NCBI GenBank assembly: GCA_942159475.1
Contig: OW804096.1
Coordinates: 134,965,285 to 135,029,284 of the forward strand
Reading direction: 5' to 3'
Source: Sthenelais limicola
Lineage: Eukaryota > Annelida > Polychaeta > Phyllodocida > Sigalionidae
Length of the DNA stretch: 64,000 nt
In this document: positions 54,157-63,869 of the stretch, one piece after another
Position numbering within the stretch: the first letter of the stretch is position 1
Layout: each line of letters opens with the position of its first letter
Translations under genes and position numbers: made by a program
Notes under the pieces: generated by a model
What the model was told of the DNA's origin: nothing
Seen by the model: the letters and a program-made list of their open reading frames with translations, nothing else
Database searches by the model: none

Positions 54157-55944
54157 ATGACCTACATTGATGAATGGAGTCCGTTGATTCCCAATCTCTA
54201 CACGCAATACCAGCCGTCACTTATCAAAGATTTGGATTACTGGATTGAACTGTATAATGGTTATTCTGAATATGAGCCATGTGTTGTCAACCATGAACTG
54301 TCGTTGTTAGCTGTGTATGATCGATCTGCGCATCTTATCGGTGGTCTACCCTCACAGCTACGACTTTGTGCCTGGGAATATGAACTTGCCTTTGAACAGG
54401 ACTGTGCCTTGCAAGCCTTTCTACACGATGGTGTGCTGTCGGGCTTTCAGATTGTTGATGATGATTTCAACCTCTCGTACGAAAGAGCTAACTACTCTTC
54501 TGCCACTACGGACAAACCATTTGATTTCATCTCTAAATTTTTGCTTGAGGAAATCTCCGACTCAAAGTATGTTCCAACTGATGTCAAACCCCAGTGCATT
54601 CACTCGATCGGGGCTGTGCCAAAGCCTGGCGGAAAGTTCCAGCCCATCACTGACTGCAAAAGGCCGATCGGATCATCTGTTAATAATCACATGTTTTCTA
54701 CCTGTTTTAGCTTCTGCTACCATTCTTCGGACATTGCTAGTTCTGTTATTATTAACAACTGCTTTATGGCCACTGTAGACATCGCGGCTGCCTACCGCAC
54801 TATATCAATTAGGCCTGGAGACAGACTGCTGCAAGGTATTAGGTGGGACTTTGGATCCTGTGTTGAGTTTTACCTAGACACGCGCTTATGCTTCGGCATC
54901 AGGTGTGCCCCCTATATTTTTACACAGATCAGCAACTTTGTTACCAGATGCATGATCCGTAGGGGGTTCCCTAGAATACTGAACTACATTGATGACTTTT
55001 TTATAGTTGCTGATTCCTTGCAGGAATGCCGGAATGTGCTTGAAGTGTTATTGCACATACTGATTGGCCTAGGCTTTGACGTCGCGTGGAGCAAGGTGAC
55101 CTCGCCATCTCGTCAATGTGTTTTTCTCTGCCTATTTGACTCTGTCTCTATGGAAGTGTCCTTGCCACAAATGCATCTGCTAAAGCTCCACGCTGAATTA
55201 CTGCTGTTCGTCAATAAGAATTGTGCTACCAAGAAGCAATTGCAGAGGCTGGCCGGAGTCTTGTGTCACTGTTCTAGGGTGGTGCGTGGTGGTTGCACCT
55301 TCACTCGCCGCCTGCTGGATGTCTTGAAGCGTGCCCCTGAACGAGGTCGTGTATCACTCACATACGACTTTCACCTTGACATTTCTTGGTGGTTGGATTT
55401 CTACCAAATCTTCAATGGCAAGAATCTACTTATAGACTCTCAGATCGGGCCGGTGGTGTATACTGATGCCAGCACTACTGGGTATGGGTTTCACTCCGGT
55501 GCTGACTGGATGGCAGGCTTTTTCGACAATGACATAACCCCGCTTGGTTGTACCTCACTCAACCCTTCGCATGAGCATTGGCTGAATATCGACCTACCTG
55601 ATGCCTCTGTTATGTCGAATATTAACTTTTGGGAGCTTATTCTGATGTGGTTGGCCACTAAACACTACGCCTCTGTCTTCGCCAACTCGGTCATCACCAT
55701 ATATTCAGACAATACACAGGCGGTCGCAATGGTGAACAAGGGTACTGGTACCAACTCCTTATGTATGTCCTTGCTTCGAGATGTGTTCTGGATCTGCTCT
55801 ACCAATAATGTTCACCTTGTCGCTCGCCATATACCGGGTCATGCCAACTATTTTGCTGATGTCTTGTCTAGAATCTCTTCAGCTGATAATCTGCCTGATA
55901 TTTTGCTCTCACCCATGTGTTGCAGTGCTTGCTGCCATCGATGA
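54157..55944 (+). CDS. Reverse transcriptase-RNase H of the YR retrotransposon
   Basis: 595 residues from ATG 54157; the open frame extends upstream to 54100 without another ATG. RT motifs in order: VPKPGGKFQPITDCKRPIG, the first catalytic Asp in TVDIAAAYR, CFGIRCAPYIF, and YIDD at residue 277. RNase H follows with all four acidic residues in place: YTDAST (near 436), FWELI, YSDNTQA and the final FADVLSR. No DAM methylase domain is seen, which fits Ngaro/PAT better than some DIRS elements. The 3' end overlaps the recombinase frame by up to 160 bp in another frame. It would copy the element RNA into DNA. Confidence 0.93.
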   Translation: MTYIDEWSPLIPNLYTQYQPSLIKDLDYWIELYNGYSEYEPCVVNHELSLLAVYDRSAHLIGGLPSQLRLCAWEYELAFEQDCALQAFLHDGVLSGFQIVDDDFNLSYERANYSSATTDKPFDFISKFLLEEISDSKYVPTDVKPQCIHSIGAVPKPGGKFQPITDCKRPIGSSVNNHMFSTCFSFCYHSSDIASSVIINNCFMATVDIAAAYRTISIRPGDRLLQGIRWDFGSCVEFYLDTRLCFGIRCAPYIFTQISNFVTRCMIRRGFPRILNYIDDFFIVADSLQECRNVLEVLLHILIGLGFDVAWSKVTSPSRQCVFLCLFDSVSMEVSLPQMHLLKLHAELLLFVNKNCATKKQLQRLAGVLCHCSRVVRGGCTFTRRLLDVLKRAPERGRVSLTYDFHLDISWWLDFYQIFNGKNLLIDSQIGPVVYTDASTTGYGFHSGADWMAGFFDNDITPLGCTSLNPSHEHWLNIDLPDASVMSNINFWELILMWLATKHYASVFANSVITIYSDNTQAVAMVNKGTGTNSLCMSLLRDVFWICSTNNVHLVARHIPGHANYFADVLSRISSADNLPDILLSPMCCSACCHR

Positions 55945-56895
55945 GAAGCTCTCCAAAGTCGTCTGTAATGCTTGGGCTGCCTCAACTCTAAAGACTAGGG
56001 ACTCCCAATGGCGTAAATATATTGGATTCTGTTCGACCGTTGGTGCTACACCCATCCCAGCTACTGACAGAACCGTCGCCAGATTCTCTATTTACCTCAG
56101 CCAAAATGTCAAGTATTCTACCATAGAGAACTATGTTTCTGCCGTTAATTCTCTCCATAAATTCTACGGTGTGGATGTAGATTTTCGCCAGTGCCTCCTG
56201 GTCAAGTTTACCCTCTCTGGCTTGAAACGAGAGATGGGTTCTGTGTGTGTCCCGAAATCTGTGCTCACTCCCCTGGATCTCATCAGTATTTTCAACAAGT
56301 TACCTAAATCTACTAGAAATATGTGCTTATGGTGGCCGCTGATCTTCAGTTTCCGTACGTTGTTACGGAAGAGTAATGTAGTCCCTACTTCGCCTAATAA
56401 CCTGAAGCAATGTGTTCTTAGGCGTGATGTAATTTTCCACGATCGCTTCTTGGTAGTGTCTGTGCGCGACACCAATATGGGGAGAGAGTGTTAACCATCC
56501 CCATTTACCCTGTTGAAAATCAAGCCTTCTGCATTTACTCTGCCCTCAAAGTGCACTTCGCCGAGTTTCCTGCGGATGGGAGCAGCCCCCTTTTCTACAT
56601 GTGTGATAGGGGCGCCCTAAGGCCTGTGCTGTACCGGGATTTGTTGGCCTTCCTGAAGCAGATTGTCTCCCTTATTGGCCTGCCACCTTCTTCCTTTGGA
56701 CTGCACTCGCTTAGACGGGCGGGTGCCACGTTCCTGCACTCCATTGGAGTTCCATTGGAAGATATACGCTTAGCCGGCGACTGGAAAAGTCTAGCAGTCC
56801 TTCTGTATCTTGTGTCAACCGATGAGAGGAAACATGAGATTGAACGTGTTGTTTCTTCCTCTCTCAAAAGTGCTCCAGCTGTTAAGAGTGAATAA
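55905..56895 (+). pseudogene. Tyrosine recombinase of the YR retrotransposon, frameshifted
   Basis: Two frames cover one recombinase. The first (open from 55781, homologous from about 55905 to 56494) has an N-terminal core-binding region and the first catalytic Arg in LLRKSNVVP. The second (56488-56895) has HSLRRAG (catalytic His and Arg) and GDWKSLAVLLYL with the nucleophilic Tyr. They are separated by a one-base shift at or near the GGGG run at 56479-56482, so this copy cannot make the whole enzyme unless the base is a sequencing error. The family integrates a circular DNA intermediate. The start overlaps RT/RNase H; its initiation is unclear. Confidence 0.85.
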
Positions 56896-56909
56896 TTGTT
56901 TGGATGTTT

Positions 56910-57223
56910 GGCGGACAAAGCTGTCCGTCGAGACGCCTGCAGCTATGTGTTAGTTTCAATTATTCTTCACTCATATTGATTATATATATTCCCCTGGTAT
57001 ATATATGTCTATATGGTGACATATATGGTGCAGTCCACCAGGTGGAGCCTCTACTGCGGGCCTCGCCCTGGCTACGTACCAGAACTGACACTTACACTTT
57101 ACCCACTTACAAGACAGACGTGGTTTTGCAGTTTTCTTTTTTTTATATTTCAAATGGGCGGACAAAGCTGTCCGTCGAGACGCCTGCAGCTATGTGTTAG
57201 TTTCAATTATTCTTCACTCATAT
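56910..57223 (+). repeat. Split direct repeats B1, A2 and B2
   Basis: B1 56910-56976 and B2 57157-57223 are identical (GGCGGACAAAGCTGTCCG start, CACTCATAT end). A2 lies between them. Confidence 0.92.
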
Positions 57224-57923
57224 AGAATCACAACACAAGCACAATTCAGTCTATTGCCACCTGAATTTTCGACGCACTTGCGTACACATAGCGGTGATTT
57301 TACGCTTCCGCAAATTGATAAAAATCGCTATTTCTACTCTAAATAAATTGCCAAAAACATGAAATTCAGAAAGAGCATGCTTTTCTACTCCTAAGTATTT
57401 GTTTATATCAATGTCAGTCTTTAAATAAGACAAATATGAGGGAAACGGTACTGTTATCAATAAACAACAATTTTCAGCATTTCTCTGTGCCTACATGACA
57501 ACTCGGGACTGACAAAAATCCGATCGTTGTACCAGGGTACATGTGCAAAACTGGCTTGTCTAATATGGCATTCTAAGGCATTGGTATATAAAATAATTGC
57601 CTAACCCTATACACCACAGGACGCAATATTGTACAGGTCATCGTGACGTGTTCTAATTTACACAATGTTACGTTGTTAGCAACGCGCACTGTAGACCTAC
57701 TTGACGACACTTTTTCCCGCGCGTGACGGCTGCGGAATTAGTTCAAAGATTCCATAGCTACACAAAGCTATAGAATCGTTGATTAGTTGGGGGAAACCGT
57801 TTTCTCCTTGGTCACAGCCAAAATTTCTTGTTAGCAAATCTAAAACGTTTTATTATGTTCTGTTAAAAATAAACTAATTAAATTTTTTCTAAGAACAACT
57901 GCTGTAAAGAATGCAAAAGCCTC
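57224..57923. other. Spacer
   Basis: No gene identified. Confidence 0.3.
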
Positions 57924-58223
57924 TTAAGATACAAGCTTTTTTTTAGTACAACTAGGGCAGGAGCAACGTACCCCAGCAGAATCTGATGAGGAATCGGGTG
58001 AAGGTTTCTGTGTCTTCGTTCTAGCTTTCATCGGGTCTTCCAGGGCATCAAGGCGATCATTGATTTTCAACAACATGGCTAATACAGGATCCTTGCGCTC
58101 CGAATCAGGAACTTTTCCACCAGGAGTGGCCTTTTGTGTACTATCATGGACTCTTTTCTCCAAACTATCATACTCACAAATAGATGCGGTGTAAGTGTCT
58201 TCGAGTTTCTGGACGCATCGGTG
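57924..58223 (-). CDS. Unrecognised 100-codon open exon-like frame
   Basis: The minus-strand frame is open from 58223 to a stop at 57924, preceded by a pyrimidine-rich acceptor-like TTGGTCTGCCACTAG. An ATG occurs at 58163. It encodes an amphipathic stretch (LAMLLKINDRLDALE), a Ser/Asp-rich run and a C-terminal CSCPSC. It could be a last exon, a gag-like fragment of a retroelement, or chance. No function proposed. Confidence 0.28.
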   Translation of the reverse strand, partial: HRCVQKLEDTYTASICEYDSLEKRVHDSTQKATPGGKVPDSERKDPVLAMLLKINDRLDALEDPMKARTKTQKPSPDSSSDSAGVRCSCPSCTKKKLVS

Positions 58224-58915
58224 CTAGTGGCAGACCAAGGGAATGCCTAATTCTCCCCTTTGACACCAGGCCGCACCACCAGTATCCGGAGGCTGCTAAC
58301 TAGTCTAGAAAACTTGGCTCGCTCACCCTATTTCCTATGTTTTCGCAGTTCCAGGGAATAAACAAGTACGGATTTGTCATCCTTAACATTTTTCATAGCC
58401 AAAACGTCGGGGTTCTTAGTGTCTATATTGTACTTTGGAGATGGTTTCTCACTCTCTCCCCAATGGCCCTACCGTATGATGTGCAAAACATCGGCGATCG
58501 TTTTGCACGTTGACTTAACAGTCAAATTAAACGATTTTGGAGGTTGGAGATTGGTGGGCGGGATGGTGCGCAATGTCAACATACAAAAACATTCCATATT
58601 TATGAAAGTAAATAGCCCAAGACTTCCCTTCATTCCCATCAAATTGTGACGATAGTCCTACTCTGGTGCCACACACATCTAGATATAATTCGCCAGCTAG
58701 GACTGAACTCATATTGCCTCTGCAGTAACCTCCAAAAGGTGGATAATGTAATCATTTGCACTTGGAACAACGCTTGATCATTGAAGATGAAGGTAAGACC
58801 AAAATCTCATGGCATGATTCCAAACAATCAAACAGATTTTTGTCACCCAAAAATAACGACCGGTACCGGTAAGGACCTTGGTCGCCTGCAGAGTCCCAGG
58901 TAACAAAATGATGTT
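58224..58915. other. Spacer
   Basis: No gene identified on either strand. Confidence 0.3.
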
Positions 58916-58917
58916 TA

Positions 58918-59250
58918 TTCTACGTTGGAATGACGTCTTGGATCAAGCGGAATGACGTCTTTGTCATAACGTTGGGAAGACGTTTTAACGTCTGGACTCG
59001 AACCAACGTCAAACCAGCAAACTAACGTTGGTTTGACGTTGGTTTATCGAACGTTGAAACAACGTTGGTTGTAAAGACGTTGGTTTGACGTCTTTTTATC
59101 GTACGTTGAAACAGCGTTTGTTCTGCCAACGTCGGAAAAATGTGAAAACAACGTAATGTTGACGTTATTTCATCGTCGTTAATAAAACGTCAATTTGACG
59201 TAAATATAATAGGTTTTCCTAACGTTAATTTTAACATCGAATAAACGTTG
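58918..59250. repeat. ACGT-rich degenerate array
   Basis: About 21 ACGT cores occur in 330 bp, mostly as AACGTT, GACGT or AACGTC (for example 'aacgttggtttgacgttggt'). Spacing is irregular (8-25 bp) and the motif palindromic. Confidence 0.8.
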
Positions 59251-60106
59251 AATCGACTTCAAATCAATGTTAAAATAACAGGTGGATGCAATGCAATCGA
59301 TGCATCTATTTATACATAGCAAAACAAATGCTATTTTCGATTTTCCACATTTCCCCACCAGGCGGAGGCACTGCAATACATGCGTCTATGTACACATACC
59401 AAAATAAATGCTATTTTCGACTGCACACAATACAGGCAGAAAAGTGCAAATCGATTTGATACATAGAGTGATATAGCTACAGGTGATGAACTCCCCCAAA
59501 TATTAACACATTCCCACAAATATATCCTGTCAATTAATCACTTTGAAAAATAGCAATTTTGCGACTTATGACTCATTTTCCTGAACCATATCACATATGT
59601 CTACTCCTGTGTTGACTTCCTGTTGCCTACAACGAAGAGAACAGCCACATTTAGGCCGACAAAATATTCATAAAGGTCGGTGGGTACTATGTCGACAATG
59701 ACGATTTTGCCTGTGTACAGCACGAATAGGTGGACTTCTGTGCATGGCCTTCCAACTCTCGAATGATTTATGTGGCCGGCCGCGGCTTGCGTGCAAAACA
59801 GTCTGGTATATGCATTTTCTGATTGAAACGAGACGCTCGCTCACTCACACTTTCTTTTTGGCTATGAATTGCTCATCTTGACATTGCGCTGGCCATGCAA
59901 CCAGACAATTTTAAGCGCTTTATGACACCAGCTATAACTTGGTGCATTAGTCAATAGCGAACTAGTCAATCATATTGATTTTCAAATCTGTGAACGGCAT
60001 ATTCTTTAAATCTTATGGCGCATTTCGGTTGCTGAAGCTCTCATCTGCATGTGCGCAAAACTAAATTGTCAATTTGACCGAAAGTGACTTTATCATGCCA
60101 CCTGCA
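59251..60106. other. Spacer with a family B end
   Basis: The blocks at 59280-59345 and 59375-59430 are a diverged direct repeat ('catagcaaaacaaatgctat', 'accaaaataaatgctatttt'). The stretch 59545-59590 matches one end of MITE B. No gene. Confidence 0.45.
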
Positions 60107-60366
60107 TACTCCCTCTCTCTCCTCTCCCTCTCTCCTTCTCTCCTCTCCCTTTCCCCTCCTCTCTCTCTCCTCTCTCTGCTCTCTCTCCTCTCCTTCTCTC
60201 CCCCTCTCCCCCGATCTCTCTCCTCTCTCTCTCTCTCCCTCTCTCTCCTCTCCCTCTCTCCTCTCCCTCTCTCCTTCTCTCTCCCTCTCTCCCCGATCTC
60301 TCTCCTCTCTCCCCGTCCCTCTCTCTCGCTTTCCTCCCTCTCCCTCTCTCTCCCTTTCCCCCCCGC
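60107..60366. repeat. CT-rich simple repeat
   Basis: CTCTCC/CTCTCCCT mixture on the plus strand. Long open frames on both strands are due to composition. Confidence 0.95.
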
Positions 60367-60563
60367 AGGTGGATATCCTTACACTCACTACTCCTCTCCT
60401 CCCGATATCCTATCTCACTTTTATCTTCGATCTCTCAATCTCCACCCATATCTCTCTTCAACTGAACCTGCCGCCACTATAGTTCCCTCAGTCCTACATA
60501 GGTGTCACCATTTGTCTCGCCATACAGTGGCGCCGCGTGTGAGGGTTTGCTACACTAGCCGCC

Positions 60564-60600
60564 TCCACCACCACCACCACCACCGCCACCACCACCGCCA
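60564..60600. repeat. (CAC)n microsatellite
   Basis: About 12 CAC/CGC units. Confidence 0.9.
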
Positions 60601-60668
60601 CAGGTATTCTACAGGTATGTAGGAATGTAGTGTGGGCAGGTGTATTGGAGGGGGCGGGGGAGGAGGCG

Positions 60669-60919
60669 CATATGGGTCAGATTTTAAGAAAATGTACAAT
60701 TGGCAGCTCTACACATTTAATAAATTCTGCTAGATTCGGCTGAGAAATGAAATGAATACCGGGTATATGTGAGTATAATTATTTGGTATCACATTGATTT
60801 AAAGTATCAGTTCTGTTATGTTAAACTGCATTTTAAAGCTCATTTTTGTCTTAAATGTGGGTTATTTGAGAGGAGTGGTAAAGGCGAATTGTACATTTTC
60901 TGTAAATCTGACCCATATA
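60669..60919. mobile_element. MITE family C, copy 7
   Basis: Ends TATGGGTCAGATTTTAAG and inverse; subtype-2 interior in reverse orientation. Confidence 0.88.
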
Positions 60920-61009
60920 GTATAATAGTATAGTAATCAGATTGTAGCAACGATTACAGTGATTTACAGCAAGGCAGCGGGAGTCTATGTGGCGGTGACT
61001 AATGTACCG

Positions 61010-61253
61010 TATATGGGTCAGATCGTCAGAAAATGTACAATCTGCAGCTGTACACATTTAGTAAATGCTGCTAAATTAGGCTAAACAATAATGAATGCTA
61101 GCTCTGTTGGAGTATATCTAATTTGAGTTTGCTTTGAGGATCTGTTTGGTTATGTTGAACTGTATTTTTTTACCTTAATTTTGTCTTAAATATATGTTAT
61201 TCGAGAGGATTGGTGAAGTTGAATTGTACATTTTCTGGCGATCTGACTCATAT
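61010..61253. mobile_element. MITE family C, copy 8
   Basis: Ends ATATGGGTCAGATCGTCAG and inverse ending GACTCATAT. Interior diverged from both subtypes. It lies 91 bp from copy 7. Confidence 0.85.
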
Positions 61254-61403
61254 TCCTATATTACCTCCTACAGTCTATGTATAATTATTATTGCCTCATG
61301 TTATCATGTAGAGTTGTTTAATACCAAACTTAGCTTCCTCTCAATTTGTGTCAAGAGGTTATAACCATTCTATGTCTCTTTTATTCCTACCTTCTTCGAC
61401 CCA

Positions 61404-62115
61404 TTGTCTTCCTTCCTCCTCCTTCTCTCCTCACTTACTCTCCATGACTCTCCTTCTCCCTTGCTCTCTCTATCTATTGCTCTCGTTTTTTCTTCCTCTC
61501 TCTCTCCCCTCTCTCTACCTCTCTCCCTCTCTGTCCTCTATTTCTTCTCTCTCTCTTTCCTCTATTTCTCCTCTCTCTCCCCTCTCTCTCCTCTCTCCTG
61601 TCTCCCTCTCTCTCCTCTCTCTCCTCTCTCCTCTCTCTCCCCTCTCTCTCCTCTCTCTCCTCTCTCCCCTCTCTCTTTTTCCTCTCTCTCCTCTCTCTCC
61701 TCTCTCCTCTCTCTCCCCTCTCTCTCCTCTCTCTCCTCTCTCCCCTCTCTCTTTTTCCTCTCTCTCCTCTCTCTCCTCTCTCTGGCTCTCCCACCCTCTC
61801 TCTCCCCTCTCTCTTTCCTCTTTCTCTCTCCTCTCTCTCCCTCTCTCCCCCTCTCTCTCCCTGTCTCCTCTCTCTCCCTGTCTCCCTCTCTCTCTCCTCT
61901 CTCTCCTCTCTCTCTCCCTCTCCCCCTCTCTCTCCCTCTCTCCCCCTCTCTCTCCCTGTCTCCTGTCTCTCTCTTCTCACTCTCTTTCCTCTCTCCTCTC
62001 GCTTCTCTCTCTCTCTCCCTCTCTCGTTCACTCCATCCCTCTGTCTCTCTCTCCTCTGTCACCCTCTATCCCCTCTTTCTCTCTCCCCCCCCCCCCTCCC
62101 CTGCCCCCCGCCAGT
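61404..62115. repeat. 700-bp pyrimidine tract, (CTCTCTCC)n type
   Basis: Almost pure C/T on the plus strand, with CTCTCTCC/CTCTCCC units ending in a C-run at 62087. Open Leu/Ser/Pro or Arg/Glu/Gly frames are composition effects. Confidence 0.97.
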
Positions 62116-62439
62116 GAGTAGGCGTATAATAGGGTTAAAGGTTATCACTCCCACATCAACATTCTCCCCGCCATTAATCTCCCTGTTCGCCGCCAGGTTT
62201 AGGCTTCAGTGCGCATGCCCGCAACCACCAATCCCATAATCCTGTGCGCAACAGGTAGAGCTGAACTGATGCAGAAATTACTGATTTAGAGATTTTGTAA
62301 AGTTGCTAAAAGATTTATTATTTAACTGTGCGGTTAAAGTGGGAAATATTATTTATTGGCAAAGGGGGGGGGGGGGGGGGGGGACTCTCCCTACGGTACC
62401 CCATCCAGTCTAGGCTCAGAGTAGAGAGAGTCCTTCCAA
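62116..62439. other. Spacer with a G homopolymer
   Basis: A run of about 18 G lies at 62365-62384. No gene. Confidence 0.5.
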
Positions 62440-62690
62440 ACTGAGGGAAAGTCTCTCCCTCCAGACCGCAAAATGCCATTATAATCCCATTGGGACGCCG
62501 TTTTTTTGTGTTTTTTTTAAAGATTTTATCTACACTTGGTTACCGACTCCCCTTTTCGGGGTTAGTTCTGTCGGGCCAAGCTAATGAATATTCTGTGCAG
62601 TAATTCTCTTTCTATTTGAACATAGATAAAACATAATTAAGTGAGGACCGGAAAAGCCAATAGCGCAGTAGGCGTCCAATCTCTGACATA
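62440..62690 (+). mobile_element. SINE-like family H copy, split by a family F tail
   Basis: The left part ('gggaaagtctctccct', 'ccattataatcccattggga') and the right part ('agccaatagcgcagtaggcg') are contiguous in the copy at 63870. The insert at about 62502-62646 starts with T-runs and 'aagattttatctacacttgg', matching 22668. TAGCGCAGTAGG fits a polymerase III A-box consensus. A B-box is not convincing. Confidence 0.55.
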
Positions 62691-62739
62691 CAATTATTAT
62701 CTGATCTGAGACTGAGACATTTTAACCCCCCCCCTGCTC

Positions 62740-62892
62740 CTACACTCTGACCTGTCCGCCACGTTCCACTTTACTCTCCCGTCATGCGCGGGCGTCCCTC
62801 AGACGAGCGCCAGCGGCGGCGGGTGACGGAACTAAATACCAGCGTGCGCTGATTATATACAGGTAATACTACTACAGGTAATACAGGTAAGT
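62740..62892 (+). promoter_or_regulatory. CpG-rich block with three tandem 5' splice donors
   Basis: A CpG-dense stretch (62757-62850) is followed by ACAG|GTAATA at 62862, ACAG|GTAATA at 62877 and ACAG|GTAAGT at 62886. It could be the first exon of a gene beyond the right edge. Inferred only. Confidence 0.35.
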
Positions 62893-63344
62893 CACTTATA
62901 CACCCTTTATATACACACCCTCGTCCTTAAACACCCCTCCACCCCCGGGGTGGGAGACCGGCGGGTGGACGGGCAGGTGGCGGGAGGAGGAGGGCCTTAG
63001 GCCGGGGAGAGGTGTCGGGCAGGAGGCGGGGTGAGATAGGAAGGTGTTTATGGTACATATATGGGGTAAGAGAGTTTAATGCGTGCTTGATGGGGAGAGA
63101 TGGCCGGGTGGGAGAGTGAGACAGATTAAAAGCTCTTAAAGGGAAAAGGACGCATGACAAACGTACTGAGGGTAAACTGTAGGACTAAACCGTGAGGGAA
63201 TGTAGGGAGAGGGAAGAGAGAGGTGAGATCAGTGGTGGATCCCGGGGCGGGAGGGGGGCGGGGCGGGGTACAGGTAGATACATACAGGTAGGCCCTATAG
63301 CTCTGATATAGAGGTGGGGGTGGGTGGGGTGGGGGGGGGGGGGG

Positions 63345-63832
63345 TACAGCAGGTACATCAGAGCACACTGCTGGGGGTACATCAGACCACACTGCTGGGG
63401 GTACATCAGAGCCGCTGCTGGTGGTACATCAGAGCACACTGCTGGGGGTACATCAGGTACACTGCTGGGGGTACAGCAGGTACATGAGAGCACACTGCTG
63501 GGGGTACATCAGGTACACTGCTGGGGGTACAGCAGGTACATCAGAGCACACTGCTGGGGGTACATCAGAGCACACTGCTGGGGGTACATCAGACTGCACT
63601 GCTGGGGGTACATCAGACTGCACTGCTGGGGGTACATCAGACCACACTGCTGGGGGTACATCGGAGCGCACTGCTGGGGGTACATCAGAGCGCACTGCTG
63701 GGGGTACATCGGAGCGCACTGCTGGGGGTACATCGGAGCGCACTGCTGGGGGTACATCAGACCGCACTGCTGGGGGTACAACGGACCGCACTGCTGGGGG
63801 TACATCAGACCACACTGCTGGGGGTACATCAG
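63345..63832. repeat. 24-bp minisatellite, about 20 copies
   Basis: The unit GTACATCAGAGCACACTGCT + GGGG has variants (AGACC, GGAGCG, AGACTG) and some 15-bp partial units with GTACAGCAG. Open in several frames because 24 is divisible by 3. Confidence 0.96.
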
Positions 63833-63869
63833 GAGCAGAAACTCCTCTCTCTCCCTATAATACAAACAG

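Larger units (their letters stand above)
52493..57223 (+). mobile_element. Complete DIRS-order YR retrotransposon, Ngaro/PAT-like
   Basis: Split direct repeats are visible in the order A1 (52493-52656), ORFs, B1 (56910-56976), A2 (56977-57140), B2 (57157-57223). A1 and A2 differ at about three of 164 positions; B1 and B2 are identical over 67. This order, with gag-like, RT/RNase H and tyrosine recombinase frames and no target duplication, is the known layout of Ngaro and PAT elements, unlike the inverted repeats of DIRS1. B carries a CGGACA-AAGC-TGTCCG hairpin. The near-identity of repeats points to recent activity; one frameshift in the recombinase disables this copy. Confidence 0.92.

Noticed and set aside
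54317..54778. 153-codon frame inside the RT gene
   Set aside because: Overlaps conserved RT motifs in another frame.
55781..56895. Phage-type integrase or bacterial contamination
   Set aside because: It lies in a YR retrotransposon with matching split repeats and RT/RNase H, in animal DNA.
52340..59590. One family B element split by the YR retrotransposon and 2 kb more
   Set aside because: The two ends match family B, but the sequence between 57224 and 59545 does not resume the element, so two separate fragments are more likely.
61348..62121. Leu/Ser/Pro-rich and Arg/Glu-rich frames of up to 257 codons
   Set aside because: Composition effect of a pyrimidine tract; no domain, no start context.
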